Notes under the pieces: model-generated | What the model was told of the DNA's origin: nothing | Databases searched by the model: none | The model's input: the letters and a program-made list of their open reading frames with translations, nothing else | In this document: positions 8,954 to 18,946 of the stretch, one piece after another | Numbering within the stretch: position 1 is the first letter of the stretch | How the letters are laid out: each line of letters starts with the position of its first letter | NCBI RefSeq assembly: GCF_030373545.1 | Contig: NZ_JAUDCO010000011.1 | Coordinates: forward strand, 1-48,119 | Direction: 5' to 3' | Source of the DNA: Collinsella tanakaei | GTDB taxonomy: Bacteria; Actinomycetota; Coriobacteriia; Coriobacteriales; Coriobacteriaceae | Length of the DNA stretch: 48,119 nucleotides | Program-made: the position numbers and the translations under genes

Positions 8954-11533
8954 CTAGCAGGTTGCCCCGCCCACGACCTGCTTGTTGAGGATGGCCTCCT
9001 TGTCGATGGGGGCGGTCAGGAGCTTGTCCTGCACATAGTCGAAGCCCAGGCGCGCGACGGTGTCGGCAAAGCGCTCGCCTGAGATTCCCTCGTCACGGAA
9101 GAACAGAATGGCGCGCTCCACGACGTCCATGACCTCGTCCTCGCTGGTGAAGATCTTATCCAGCGCTCGGCCATGCGCGGTCTTCTTGCCCCAGCGGCCG
9201 CCGATGTAGACCTTGTAGCCGGCGAGTCCCTCGGTCACGGCATCGAACGGGCAGGAGCCGATGCAGCGCCCGCAGTGGTTGCACGCAGAGCCGTCGATGG
9301 TGATCTTTCCGTCCGGTCCGACCTGCGCGTCGCCCATGGGACATGCCTTCACGACCTGGCAGACCTTGCAGGCGCGGCACTTCTCAAGATCGATCTGCGG
9401 CACGCGCTGACCGACGATGCCCAGGTCGTTGAGGTCGGGTTTGACGCACATGTTGGGGCAGCCGCCCACGGCGATCTTGAACTTGTGCGGCAGCTCGATG
9501 CCGTGGTAGCCCACGTAGAAGCGCTCGTGCAGCTTCTCGGACAGCTCGAAGGTGTCAATCAGACCATACTGGCACGTGGTGCCCTTGCAGCTCACGACCG
9601 GGCGCACCTTGGAGCCGGTACCGCCGGCATCCAGGCCGTGGTCCTGCAAAAACGCGATGCAGGCCTCGATGTTGTCGTAGGGGACGCCCTGGATCTCGAG
9701 GGTGAGGCGCGTGGTCATCGTGACCTCGCCGGAGCCGAACGTCTCGCTCGCCTCGGCCACGATCTTCTGCTCTGCAGCGGTCAGCTTGCCGTTGCGCGTG
9801 ATCACGCGAATGTTGAACACGTCGTCGAAGCGCTTGTCCTGCAGGCAGCCCAAGCCCTTCAGGCGCTTGATCTCGGCGGCGGGAAGCTTGTTGCCCGGCT
9901 TGCGGGCGACCTTGACCTCGTTGAAGGTCATGCCGCCCTCGAGCACGCGCGTGTTGGTGTAGCCGGCCGCCTTGAGGCGGTTCTGCGCGAAGTAGCCACG
10001 CTTGCCCTTGGCGCACACGAGCAGGAGCTTCTCGTCCTTTTCGTGACCGGGCAGCCCGTCTGGGCCGATCTTGGTGAGGTCCACCCATTGTGCGCCGGGG
10101 ATCGTGGGCGCGGGCAGAACGTCGATGACCTCGTAGTCTGTGGCGGCGCCCGCGGCGTACTCGGCGGGGGTGAAGCTTTCGAGCTCGCCGGCGAGCTTGT
10201 TTTCCAGGATGTAGCCGGCGGTGACGAGCGGGTGGATCGCGGTTGAGAACGGCGGCGCGTAGGCGAAATCCATCATGTCGAGATCCTCGACCGCGAGCTT
10301 TTGATACAGGGCGGCCACCACGACGTCGACGACCTTGTCGACCGCGCCCGCGCCGAGCACCTGTACGCCGAGCAGGCGATGCGTCTGCTTGCAGGCGATG
10401 AGCTTGATGAAGAAGCTCGCCGAGCCGGGGTAGTAGTGGGCCTTGTCGTCCACGATGCAGACGATGGACTCCGGATCGAAGCCGGCCTCGCGCGCCGCAG
10501 CCTCGGTGAGGCCGCAGCGGCCACCGTTGAGCGTCGGGAGGATTCGCACCACGCCGGTGCCGAGCGCGCCGGGATAGGCGGTCGGCGCACCCGTGAGCGT
10601 ACGGGCGAGGGCGCGGCCGCAGATGTTGGCCGTGGACCCCATGGCGCTCCACTGCGGCTTGCCGGTGATGAAGTTTCTCACCTCGGCGCAGTCGCCGGCG
10701 GCGTAGACGTCGGGCAGGTTGGTTGCCATGTGCTCATCCACGAGCACGCAGCCCTTGAGCATCTCGACGCCGGAGCCCTCGAGCCATGCCGTGGCGGGGC
10801 GGATGCCGATGGCGAGCACCGCGACGTCGGCGGCAAACGAGCCGTTTGCCGTCTGCACGCTTGCAACGCGACCGTCGCCCGCGATGCCGGTGAGCGCGGC
10901 GCCGGTGACCACGCGGACGCCCGCCGCCTTGAGCTGACGCTTCGCGAAGTCGGCCATCTCGGGGTCGAAGACGTTGGGCAGAATCTGGGGCATCGCGTCG
11001 ATCACGGTGACGGAGAGGCCACGGGCGAGCAGGCTCTCGGCGACCTCAAGGCCGATAAAGCCGGCACCCACCACAACGGCGTGCCGGCACGCGTTTTGCT
11101 CCACATAGTCGCGCAGGCCGCAGGCATCGTCAGGCGTGCGCAGGCAGAAGACGCCCGCAAGGTCGCATCCCGCCACATCCGGCACGAACGGCGCCGCGCC
11201 CGTGGCGATGACCAGCTTGTCGTAGGTCTCGGTGCCCTCGCTTCCGTCCGCGCGGCGGACGCGCACCGTATGCGCGGCGGCGTCGAGCCCGGTGGCCTCC
11301 GTGCCGGTCTCCACCTCGACGCCGGTGAGGCCGGCGTACGCGGCGGGCGTGTTGACGATGAGGTCCTCGCGCGCGGGGATGTCGCCGCTTACGTAATAGG
11401 GCAGCCCGCAGCCCGCATAGCTGATGTCAGCGCCCTTGGTGACGACCTTCACCTCGGCGGAGCGATCGCAGCGCTTGATCTTGGCGGCGGCCTTGGTTCC
11501 GGCTGCCACGCCGCCGACGACCAGGTACTTCAT
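8954..11533 (-). CDS. Fusion: CoA-disulfide-reductase-like flavoprotein, rhodanese, sirohaem/4Fe-4S reductase
   Basis: An 859-residue three-part enzyme. Residues 1-450 are a pyridine nucleotide-disulphide oxidoreductase of the CoA-disulphide reductase/NADH oxidase type: FAD motif at 7-12, redox cysteine C42 in AGCGLPY, NAD(P) motif VVGAGFIGLEVAE (154-166). Residues about 465-545 are a rhodanese domain with its active-site loop CAKGKR (C507-R512). Residues about 550-859 resemble a sulphite/nitrite reductase half: C649-x4-C654 and C692-x3-C696 as sirohaem/4Fe-4S ligands, then a two-cluster ferredoxin domain (C719-x2-C722-x2-C725-x5-C731 and C751-x2-C754-x2-C757-x3-C761). It probably moves electrons from NAD(P)H to a sulphur substrate, with sulphane sulphur passing over the rhodanese. 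Substrate unknown. The nearby chelatase fusion could supply its sirohaem. Confidence 0.9.
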   Translation of the reverse strand: MKYLVVGGVAAGTKAAAKIKRCDRSAEVKVVTKGADISYAGCGLPYYVSGDIPAREDLIVNTPAAYAGLTGVEVETGTEATGLDAAAHTVRVRRADGSEGTETYDKLVIATGAAPFVPDVAGCDLAGVFCLRTPDDACGLRDYVEQNACRHAVVVGAGFIGLEVAESLLARGLSVTVIDAMPQILPNVFDPEMADFAKRQLKAAGVRVVTGAALTGIAGDGRVASVQTANGSFAADVAVLAIGIRPATAWLEGSGVEMLKGCVLVDEHMATNLPDVYAAGDCAEVRNFITGKPQWSAMGSTANICGRALARTLTGAPTAYPGALGTGVVRILPTLNGGRCGLTEAAAREAGFDPESIVCIVDDKAHYYPGSASFFIKLIACKQTHRLLGVQVLGAGAVDKVVDVVVAALYQKLAVEDLDMMDFAYAPPFSTAIHPLVTAGYILENKLAGELESFTPAEYAAGAATDYEVIDVLPAPTIPGAQWVDLTKIGPDGLPGHEKDEKLLLVCAKGKRGYFAQNRLKAAGYTNTRVLEGGMTFNEVKVARKPGNKLPAAEIKRLKGLGCLQDKRFDDVFNIRVITRNGKLTAAEQKIVAEASETFGSGEVTMTTRLTLEIQGVPYDNIEACIAFLQDHGLDAGGTGSKVRPVVSCKGTTCQYGLIDTFELSEKLHERFYVGYHGIELPHKFKIAVGGCPNMCVKPDLNDLGIVGQRVPQIDLEKCRACKVCQVVKACPMGDAQVGPDGKITIDGSACNHCGRCIGSCPFDAVTEGLAGYKVYIGGRWGKKTAHGRALDKIFTSEDEVMDVVERAILFFRDEGISGERFADTVARLGFDYVQDKLLTAPIDKEAILNKQVVGGATC

Positions 11534-11680
11534 ATGACGTCCCCTCTCTGAGACAGGACGCGCGGTCGGGTTGGCCGTGCGCGCCCGTATACCCGTGTGT
11601 CTATGATAGGCCCGCGGCGCGGTCGGGACGGGTGGGAAATACTCCGAAGGGGGAGCGCGTCGGGCTGTAAGGGAGGCGTG

Positions 11681-12229
11681 TCAGCCGGCGACGCGTTTCT
11701 CCATGATGTAGTCGTCCATGACGAAACCGGAGCCGATATCGGTCCGCACGGCGTCGATCGTCTCGAAACCCGTTCCCTTGTAGGCGCGGATGCCGAGTTC
11801 GTTGCCCTTGTTGACGGTGAGGTACATCGCGCGCAGGCCGCGCTCGCGGCAGAGCTGCTCGTAAAAGGCGACCACGGCGCTCCCGAAGTGCTTGCCGCGC
11901 TCGTCGGCGCGCAGGTAGATCTTGCTGATGAAGAAGCGCGACGTCTCGGACTCGACGTGTCCGCCCGTGTAGCCGACGATGCGGCCGTCGTCGGCGGCGC
12001 GCACGAACCAGTATTCGTACGCGTGCTCGACCATATCGCGCCGGATCGCGGAGGGGCTCTGGAAGCGCTCGATCATGTATTCGGTCTGGTCCGCACCGAT
12101 GAGCGCCGGCCAATACGCGCGCCAGATGGTGCCCGCGAGCGCGGCGAGCGCATCGGCTTGCTCGAACGCGACGGCCTCGAAAGTCGCCGGCGCACCCGGC
12201 AGATGAAGGGTGTTCGCTGCGGTATCCAT
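11681..12229 (-). CDS. GNAT-family N-acetyltransferase
   Basis: A 182-residue single-domain acetyltransferase of the GNAT fold. The acetyl-CoA-binding motif A is visible as ISKIYLRADERGKHFGSA in the middle of the protein, preceded by beta strands ending GRIVGYTGG and followed by MYLTVNKGNELGIRAYKGTGF, a typical motif B. The acceptor is unknown: amino acid, peptide, antibiotic or polyamine are all possible. The 147 bases between its end and the flavoprotein fusion start hold no clear terminator, so read-through into the fusion gene is possible. It is divergent to the sirohaem-synthesis fusion. Confidence 0.85.
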   Translation of the reverse strand: MDTAANTLHLPGAPATFEAVAFEQADALAALAGTIWRAYWPALIGADQTEYMIERFQSPSAIRRDMVEHAYEYWFVRAADDGRIVGYTGGHVESETSRFFISKIYLRADERGKHFGSAVVAFYEQLCRERGLRAMYLTVNKGNELGIRAYKGTGFETIDAVRTDIGSGFVMDDYIMEKRVAG

Positions 12230-12290
12230 GCAGCTCCTCCCGTGACGGTTGCGATATGGCCTTCAGTCTAGTTGAGGAGTAAGGTAGAGC

Positions 12291-12320
12291 CATCCTGCCG
12301 ACGGAATTGGCTTCAGGATG
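12291..12320. promoter_or_regulatory. Inverted repeat upstream of the chelatase fusion
   Basis: CATCCTG (12291-12297) and CAGGATG (12314-12320), 16 bases apart, lie 21 bases before the chelatase-dehydrogenase start. A nested AGCC/GGCT pair lies within. It could be an operator for the divergent pair or a leader hairpin. No function is established. Confidence 0.3.
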
Positions 12321-12341
12321 TAACACGGGGGAGGTGCTGCC

Positions 12342-13613
12342 ATGGAGCGGCCGGAAGGGCATCGCGGGTTGCTCGTGGTCGAGAGCGGGTATGCGGATTC
12401 TCATGTCCGCGCTACCTACGTCGAGCCGCTCGAGCGGGAGCTGATCGACGCCTTTTACCGCGATACGACCGACGCGGTACCGGTCCGCATCGCCTCTGCG
12501 GGCACCCATGCGCACGCAGGGGCGGGCCCTGCGGGGCTGGACGTCGCCGCCGCGCTCGAGGAGCTTTGGGCTGCGGGCGTGCGCGATGTGACGGTCGCCC
12601 CGACGCACCTGATCGACGGCGCATCGTATGAGGGGGTGCGGCGAGCCGTGCGCACGAAGGTGCGTCTGTTCGACGCGGTGCGCCTGATGCCTCCCTTGCT
12701 CTCGTCCGCGTCCGATGCGGCCGCCCTCGCGCGAGCCGTCGACAGCCGTTATCCGCGTCGGGAGCGCGAGGCGGTCGTGCTCGTCGGGCACGGTTCCGAT
12801 GGGGCGGGGCAGCTTGCGTACCTGGCGCTCGGCTACGAGCTGCATGCCCGGGGCCGCAGTGACGCGGCGATCGGGGTGCTTCGCGGGGACCCGTCGTGTT
12901 CTGCGGTGGCAGCCGAGCTCGCGACCGCTGGCGTCGAGACCGTGACGCTTGTCCCGCTCATGGTTGCCGCCGGACGCCATGCGCGTCGTGATGTCCTCGG
13001 CACTGAATGCGAGAGCTGGGCTAGCTGTCTCAAGGCTGCCGGGTTCACCGTGCGGGCGGCGGCAGACGGCCTGGGGGCGTGGCCCGAGGTCCGGGCGCTG
13101 GCGTGCGAGCACCTGGACCGTTCGGTTCAGGTCGTCGCGGGTGAGGATGGGCCCGTGTCGCCATGCGGCGCGAGCCGGTTCCCGCTCTTTGTCGACCTTG
13201 CGGGCGCACGCTGCCTGGTGGTCGGGGGCGGGGAGGTCGGATGCCGCCGCGCCGCCGCGCTCGCGCGCTTCGGGGCCCGTGTGACGCTGGTGGACCCCGC
13301 TTTCCGCGACGAGGGCCGCCGCGTCGCCGCCGAGCTGCTCGCACGTCCCTATCGTGCGGGTGACGAGGACGGGTGCGCGCTGGCGGTCGCCGCCACGGAC
13401 GATCGCGCGGTCAACCGCATGCTGGGCGAGCGCTGCCGCCGCCTCGGCATACCGGTGTCGGTGGCGGACGCGCCCGACGAGTGCACGTTTTTCTTCCCCG
13501 CCCTCTGCGAGGGGACCCATGCGGTCGCGGGCGTCGTCTCGCGCGATGCCACGCCGGACGGCCATGCCCTGACCGCGCGGGTCGCCGCGCAGATCCGCGC
13601 CATCCTGCCTTAG
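12342..13613 (+). CDS. Fusion: CbiK-type sirohydrochlorin chelatase and precorrin-2 dehydrogenase
   Basis: A 423-residue two-part enzyme for the last steps to sirohaem. Residues 1-265 resemble CbiK: H150 in VLVGHGSD and H213 in PLMVAAGRHARRD match the two metal-binding histidines of that chelatase, and the ESW and AWPEV elements are also typical. Residues about 278-423 are the CysG/Met8-type precorrin-2 dehydrogenase: NAD motif VVGGGEVGCRR (293-303), then ATDD (351-354) and DECTFFFPAL. The order chelatase-dehydrogenase inverts the reaction order. The preceding uroporphyrinogen III methyltransferase is not in the window. Cobalt for cobalamin is an alternative metal, but the sirohaem-type reductase next door favours iron. 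A GGGGGAGG ribosome site precedes the ATG. Confidence 0.87.
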   Translation: MERPEGHRGLLVVESGYADSHVRATYVEPLERELIDAFYRDTTDAVPVRIASAGTHAHAGAGPAGLDVAAALEELWAAGVRDVTVAPTHLIDGASYEGVRRAVRTKVRLFDAVRLMPPLLSSASDAAALARAVDSRYPRREREAVVLVGHGSDGAGQLAYLALGYELHARGRSDAAIGVLRGDPSCSAVAAELATAGVETVTLVPLMVAAGRHARRDVLGTECESWASCLKAAGFTVRAAADGLGAWPEVRALACEHLDRSVQVVAGEDGPVSPCGASRFPLFVDLAGARCLVVGGGEVGCRRAAALARFGARVTLVDPAFRDEGRRVAAELLARPYRAGDEDGCALAVAATDDRAVNRMLGERCRRLGIPVSVADAPDECTFFFPALCEGTHAVAGVVSRDATPDGHALTARVAAQIRAILP

Positions 13614-13679
13614 AGACGGATCGCGTACGGGCGATGTGCGCCGAACACGACATGGGCTTCCCGTGTTCGAACGCGCATA

Positions 13680-13712
13680 CGAACACATGTCCGGTATCAA
13701 AACGGGTAGACT
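13680..13712 (+). promoter_or_regulatory. Possible LexA/SOS box and promoter of uvrA
   Basis: CGAACACATGTCCG (13680-13693) differs in a few places from the Gram-positive LexA consensus CGAACRNRYGTTYC. A -10-like TAGACT follows at 13707-13712, so a bound repressor would cover the promoter. A partly overlapping TGTTCG-N10-CGAACA inverted repeat lies just upstream. uvrA is a classic SOS gene, which makes the reading plausible but not proven. Confidence 0.45.
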
Positions 13713-13751
13713 GGTGCCCGCATATCCCCATGGCGTTCCGAAAGGATTCCC

Positions 13752-16625
<2,874 letters not shown>

Positions 16626-16634
16626 AGACGCCGC

Positions 16635-16780
16635 GGTTGGCCGGCGACGTGTTCCATGGGTTGGTTGGGGACGTGTTCCATCCAACCCATTTTTGCGTGA
16701 AAATGCCCCAGAGGCCTTTTGTTATTGAGAAATGGGTTGGGCGGAACACGTCCCCAACCAGCCCACGTCACCGGCCGACC
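16635..16780. repeat. REP-type inverted-repeat element downstream of uvrA
   Basis: Two facing copies of the GGTTGGGGACGTGTTCC unit, at 16663-16694 and, inverted, 16730-16759. Each continues into CCAACCCATTT. Outer, less conserved arms (16635-16660 and 16761-16780) also pair, so the whole forms a long imperfect hairpin with a short centre. The same unit surrounds the transposase at 33919-34665. It may also end uvrA transcription. The rest of 16781-16868 shows nothing recognisable. Confidence 0.85.
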
Positions 16781-16868
16781 CGAGGGGTTCGACTTGCCCG
16801 TATGCGCAGGGACAAGGGTCTGTTTGGCGACTGTTCTGTTCGCCTGACACCCCCTGCGAACTGGGGTT

Positions 16869-16892
16869 GAAGCTCAACTTGAAGCTTAACTT
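16869..16892. promoter_or_regulatory. Tandem 12-bp direct repeat upstream of the NlpC/P60 promoter
   Basis: GAAGCTCAACTT and GAAGCTTAACTT lie directly head to tail, one base different, 24 bases before the -35 box at 16917. The arrangement suggests a regulator site for the wall hydrolase gene. Inference only. Confidence 0.45.
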
Positions 16893-16916
16893 GGTGTGGA
16901 GTGCGGATGAATCGTT

Positions 16917-16945
16917 TTGGGGATGGCGCCGGCTGCTGATAGAAT
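16917..16945 (+). promoter_or_regulatory. Promoter of the NlpC/P60 hydrolase gene
   Basis: TTGGGG (16917-16922), a 17-base spacer and TAGAAT (16940-16945) make a plausible sigma-A-type promoter. Transcription would start near 16952, leaving a leader of about 85 bases. Confidence 0.55.
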
Positions 16946-17039
16946 GTGGCCTACATTGAGTCTTTCGCACGAGAAAGGACGATGACCGACACGAGCGCTC
17001 GCAGACAGAAGCGCAGCGCACCGTTAGGAGATGTACTTC

Positions 17040-18356
17040 ATGGCGCACTTTAAACGTAGCCTCACCGCCATTCCCGTTTTCGGCCTGAGCTTCGCGCTCA
17101 TGGCAGGGCTTGGCCCCGTTCCCGCTATGGCGGCATCGTCGGCCGAGCTCCAACAGCAGCTGGATGTCGCTTCCGAGCAGCTTCACTCCCTGTATTCCGC
17201 CGCCGAGCAGGCGGGGAACGACCTCATCACGGTCAACAACGACCTGAACGAGACCAAGCAGAAGATCGAGGACACGAAGGCCCAGATCGCTGAGGAGGAA
17301 GAGCAGCTCGCCATCTCCCAGGGGGAGCTCAGCGAGCTGGTGACCAACCAGTACAAGACGGGTGGCAACGCGAGCATCGTCTCGGTGCTGCTCAACTCCG
17401 GCAGCTTCACCAACCTGATTTCCAACCTGCACTATGCCGACAAGGCGGCCGAGCACAAGCAGGACGTCATCACGACCACCCATGAGCTCATGACCTCCCT
17501 CGAGGAGAACAGGCAGAGCCTGGAGGAGGAGAAGGCGAAGCAGGAGAAGCTCGTCGCCGAGCAGCAGGAGAAATCCGATGCGGCGAACGCGGCGGCGGCT
17601 GAGGCGCAGGCCTACTACGACCAGCTCTCCGATGAGCTGAAGGAGCAGCTGGCTGCCGAGGAGGAGGCCGCTCGCCGCGCTGCGGCCGAGCAGGCCGCGC
17701 AGCAGGCTGCGGCCAATGGCGGTTCCGAGGACTCCTCGACCGACGGCGGCAGCGACAACCAGGGCGGCGGCTCCGACAGCTCGCACGATGATTCTGACTC
17801 CGGTTCCGACTCCGACGGCGGTTCTGACTCCGGCAACACCAGCTCCGGTGGCAACACGAGCTCCGGCGGCGGTTCCAACTCCGGCGGCGGTTCCGGTTCC
17901 GGCTCCGGCGGCGGCTCGGGTTCCGGCGGCGGTTCCGGCTCCGGCGGTGGCTCAACTTCGAGCGGTCCGACCTCGAGCGCGAGCGCCATGGTCAGCCGCG
18001 CCACGAGCATCATCGGCTCGGGCTACTCCTATTCCGGCTACAGCTGGACGGGCGACCCGAGCACCTCTTGGTTCACCTGCTCGGGCGTTGTCGACTACGC
18101 GCTCGGCCTCGGTCCGTGGTCGAACAGCCCTGAGTCCCTTATGGGCAAGGTCCAGAGGCGCGGCACGTGGACCACGAGCGTGAGCAACCTGAAATACGGC
18201 GACCTCGTGTTCTTCACCTCGAGCGGTCGCTATTGCGGCCACGTCGGCATCTACATCGGCGGCGGCTCCATGATCGACTCCATCCCCGGCGCTGGCGTCG
18301 GCTACCGCACGCTCGATTACATCGGCGGCTTCATCGGCGGCGGCTCCATCGTCTAG
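17040..18356 (+). CDS. Secreted coiled-coil NlpC/P60 peptidoglycan hydrolase
   Basis: A 438-residue exported cell-wall endopeptidase. Residues 1-31 are a signal peptide ending AMA. Residues 32-225 are a long coiled coil rich in E, Q, K and A, with a short non-coil insert (about 105-130), as in RipA/PcsB-like proteins that are switched on by the division machinery. Residues 228-309 are a low-complexity Ser/Gly/Asp linker. Residues 315-438 are the NlpC/P60 domain with C347 (TCSG) and H401 (CGHVGIY) as catalytic pair. It should cut the peptide stem, probably between D-iGlu and the diamino acid. The ATG at 17040 is 9 bases after TTAGGAG; an ATG at 17031 is too close to that site. An FtsEX-like partner is not present here. 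Confidence 0.92.
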   Translation: MAHFKRSLTAIPVFGLSFALMAGLGPVPAMAASSAELQQQLDVASEQLHSLYSAAEQAGNDLITVNNDLNETKQKIEDTKAQIAEEEEQLAISQGELSELVTNQYKTGGNASIVSVLLNSGSFTNLISNLHYADKAAEHKQDVITTTHELMTSLEENRQSLEEEKAKQEKLVAEQQEKSDAANAAAAEAQAYYDQLSDELKEQLAAEEEAARRAAAEQAAQQAAANGGSEDSSTDGGSDNQGGGSDSSHDDSDSGSDSDGGSDSGNTSSGGNTSSGGGSNSGGGSGSGSGGGSGSGGGSGSGGGSTSSGPTSSASAMVSRATSIIGSGYSYSGYSWTGDPSTSWFTCSGVVDYALGLGPWSNSPESLMGKVQRRGTWTTSVSNLKYGDLVFFTSSGRYCGHVGIYIGGGSMIDSIPGAGVGYRTLDYIGGFIGGGSIV

Positions 18357-18383
18357 CAGCTCGGGCCGCAAACGTGGACGCAG

Positions 18384-18417
18384 ACGGCTCCAGGGCATCG
18401 CGCCTTGGGGCCGTTTT
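18384..18417 (+). terminator. Terminator after the NlpC/P60 gene
   Basis: ACGGCTCCA (18384-18392) pairs, with one G-T wobble, to TGGGGCCGT (18406-18414) and runs into TTTT. It lies between the hydrolase and ybaK. Confidence 0.7.
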
Positions 18418-18436
18418 GATATGAGAGGGGAGGACC

Positions 18437-18946
18437 ATGGGTCGCAAAGAGAAGGTCCAGAAGACCAATGCCATGCGGGAGCTGGAGCGAGCCGGCATCC
18501 CCTTCGAGGTCAAAACCTATGAGGTCGACGAGGACGACCTGTCGGGCATCCACGTTTCCGAACAGCTAGGAGAGGATCCCGGGCAGGGATTCAAAACGCT
18601 GGTCACGGTCGCTCCGAACGGGAATCACGTCGTGTGCTGCATACCGGTCGCCGAAGAGCTCGACCTGAAGGTCGCCGCACGCGCTGCGGGCGAGAAGTCG
18701 CTGGCGATGATGCACGTTCGCGATCTGCTCGACACGACCGGCTACGTTCGCGGCGGATGCTCACCGGTGGGCATGAAGAAGCGGTTCCCCACCCTGATCG
18801 ATGAGGGTTGCATGCGCTATGAGCGGATTTTCATCTCTGGCGGCAGGCGCGGCATACAATTGATGCTCGATCCGCATGACCTGATTTCCCATACCGGCGC
18901 GACCGTCGTCGCGCTGTGCAGAAAGGGCGAGAGTTCGCATGACTGA
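18437..18946 (+). CDS. ybaK: YbaK-type Cys-tRNA(Pro) deacylase
   Basis: A 169-residue trans-editing enzyme of the YbaK/EbsC family, expected to hydrolyse cysteine wrongly attached to tRNA-Pro. Family elements are the N-terminal KTNAMRELERAGIPFE, the catalytic-site lysine in GFKTLVT, and GGCSPVGMKKRFPT. The length is typical. Ribosome site GGGGAGG precedes the ATG. The last eight bases overlap the start of murJ (ATGACTGA), so the two are translationally coupled. Pairing with a lipid II flippase has no obvious logic beyond co-expression, although Cys-tRNA editing could matter where FemAB-type enzymes use aminoacyl-tRNA. Confidence 0.9.
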   Translation: MGRKEKVQKTNAMRELERAGIPFEVKTYEVDEDDLSGIHVSEQLGEDPGQGFKTLVTVAPNGNHVVCCIPVAEELDLKVAARAAGEKSLAMMHVRDLLDTTGYVRGGCSPVGMKKRFPTLIDEGCMRYERIFISGGRRGIQLMLDPHDLISHTGATVVALCRKGESSHD

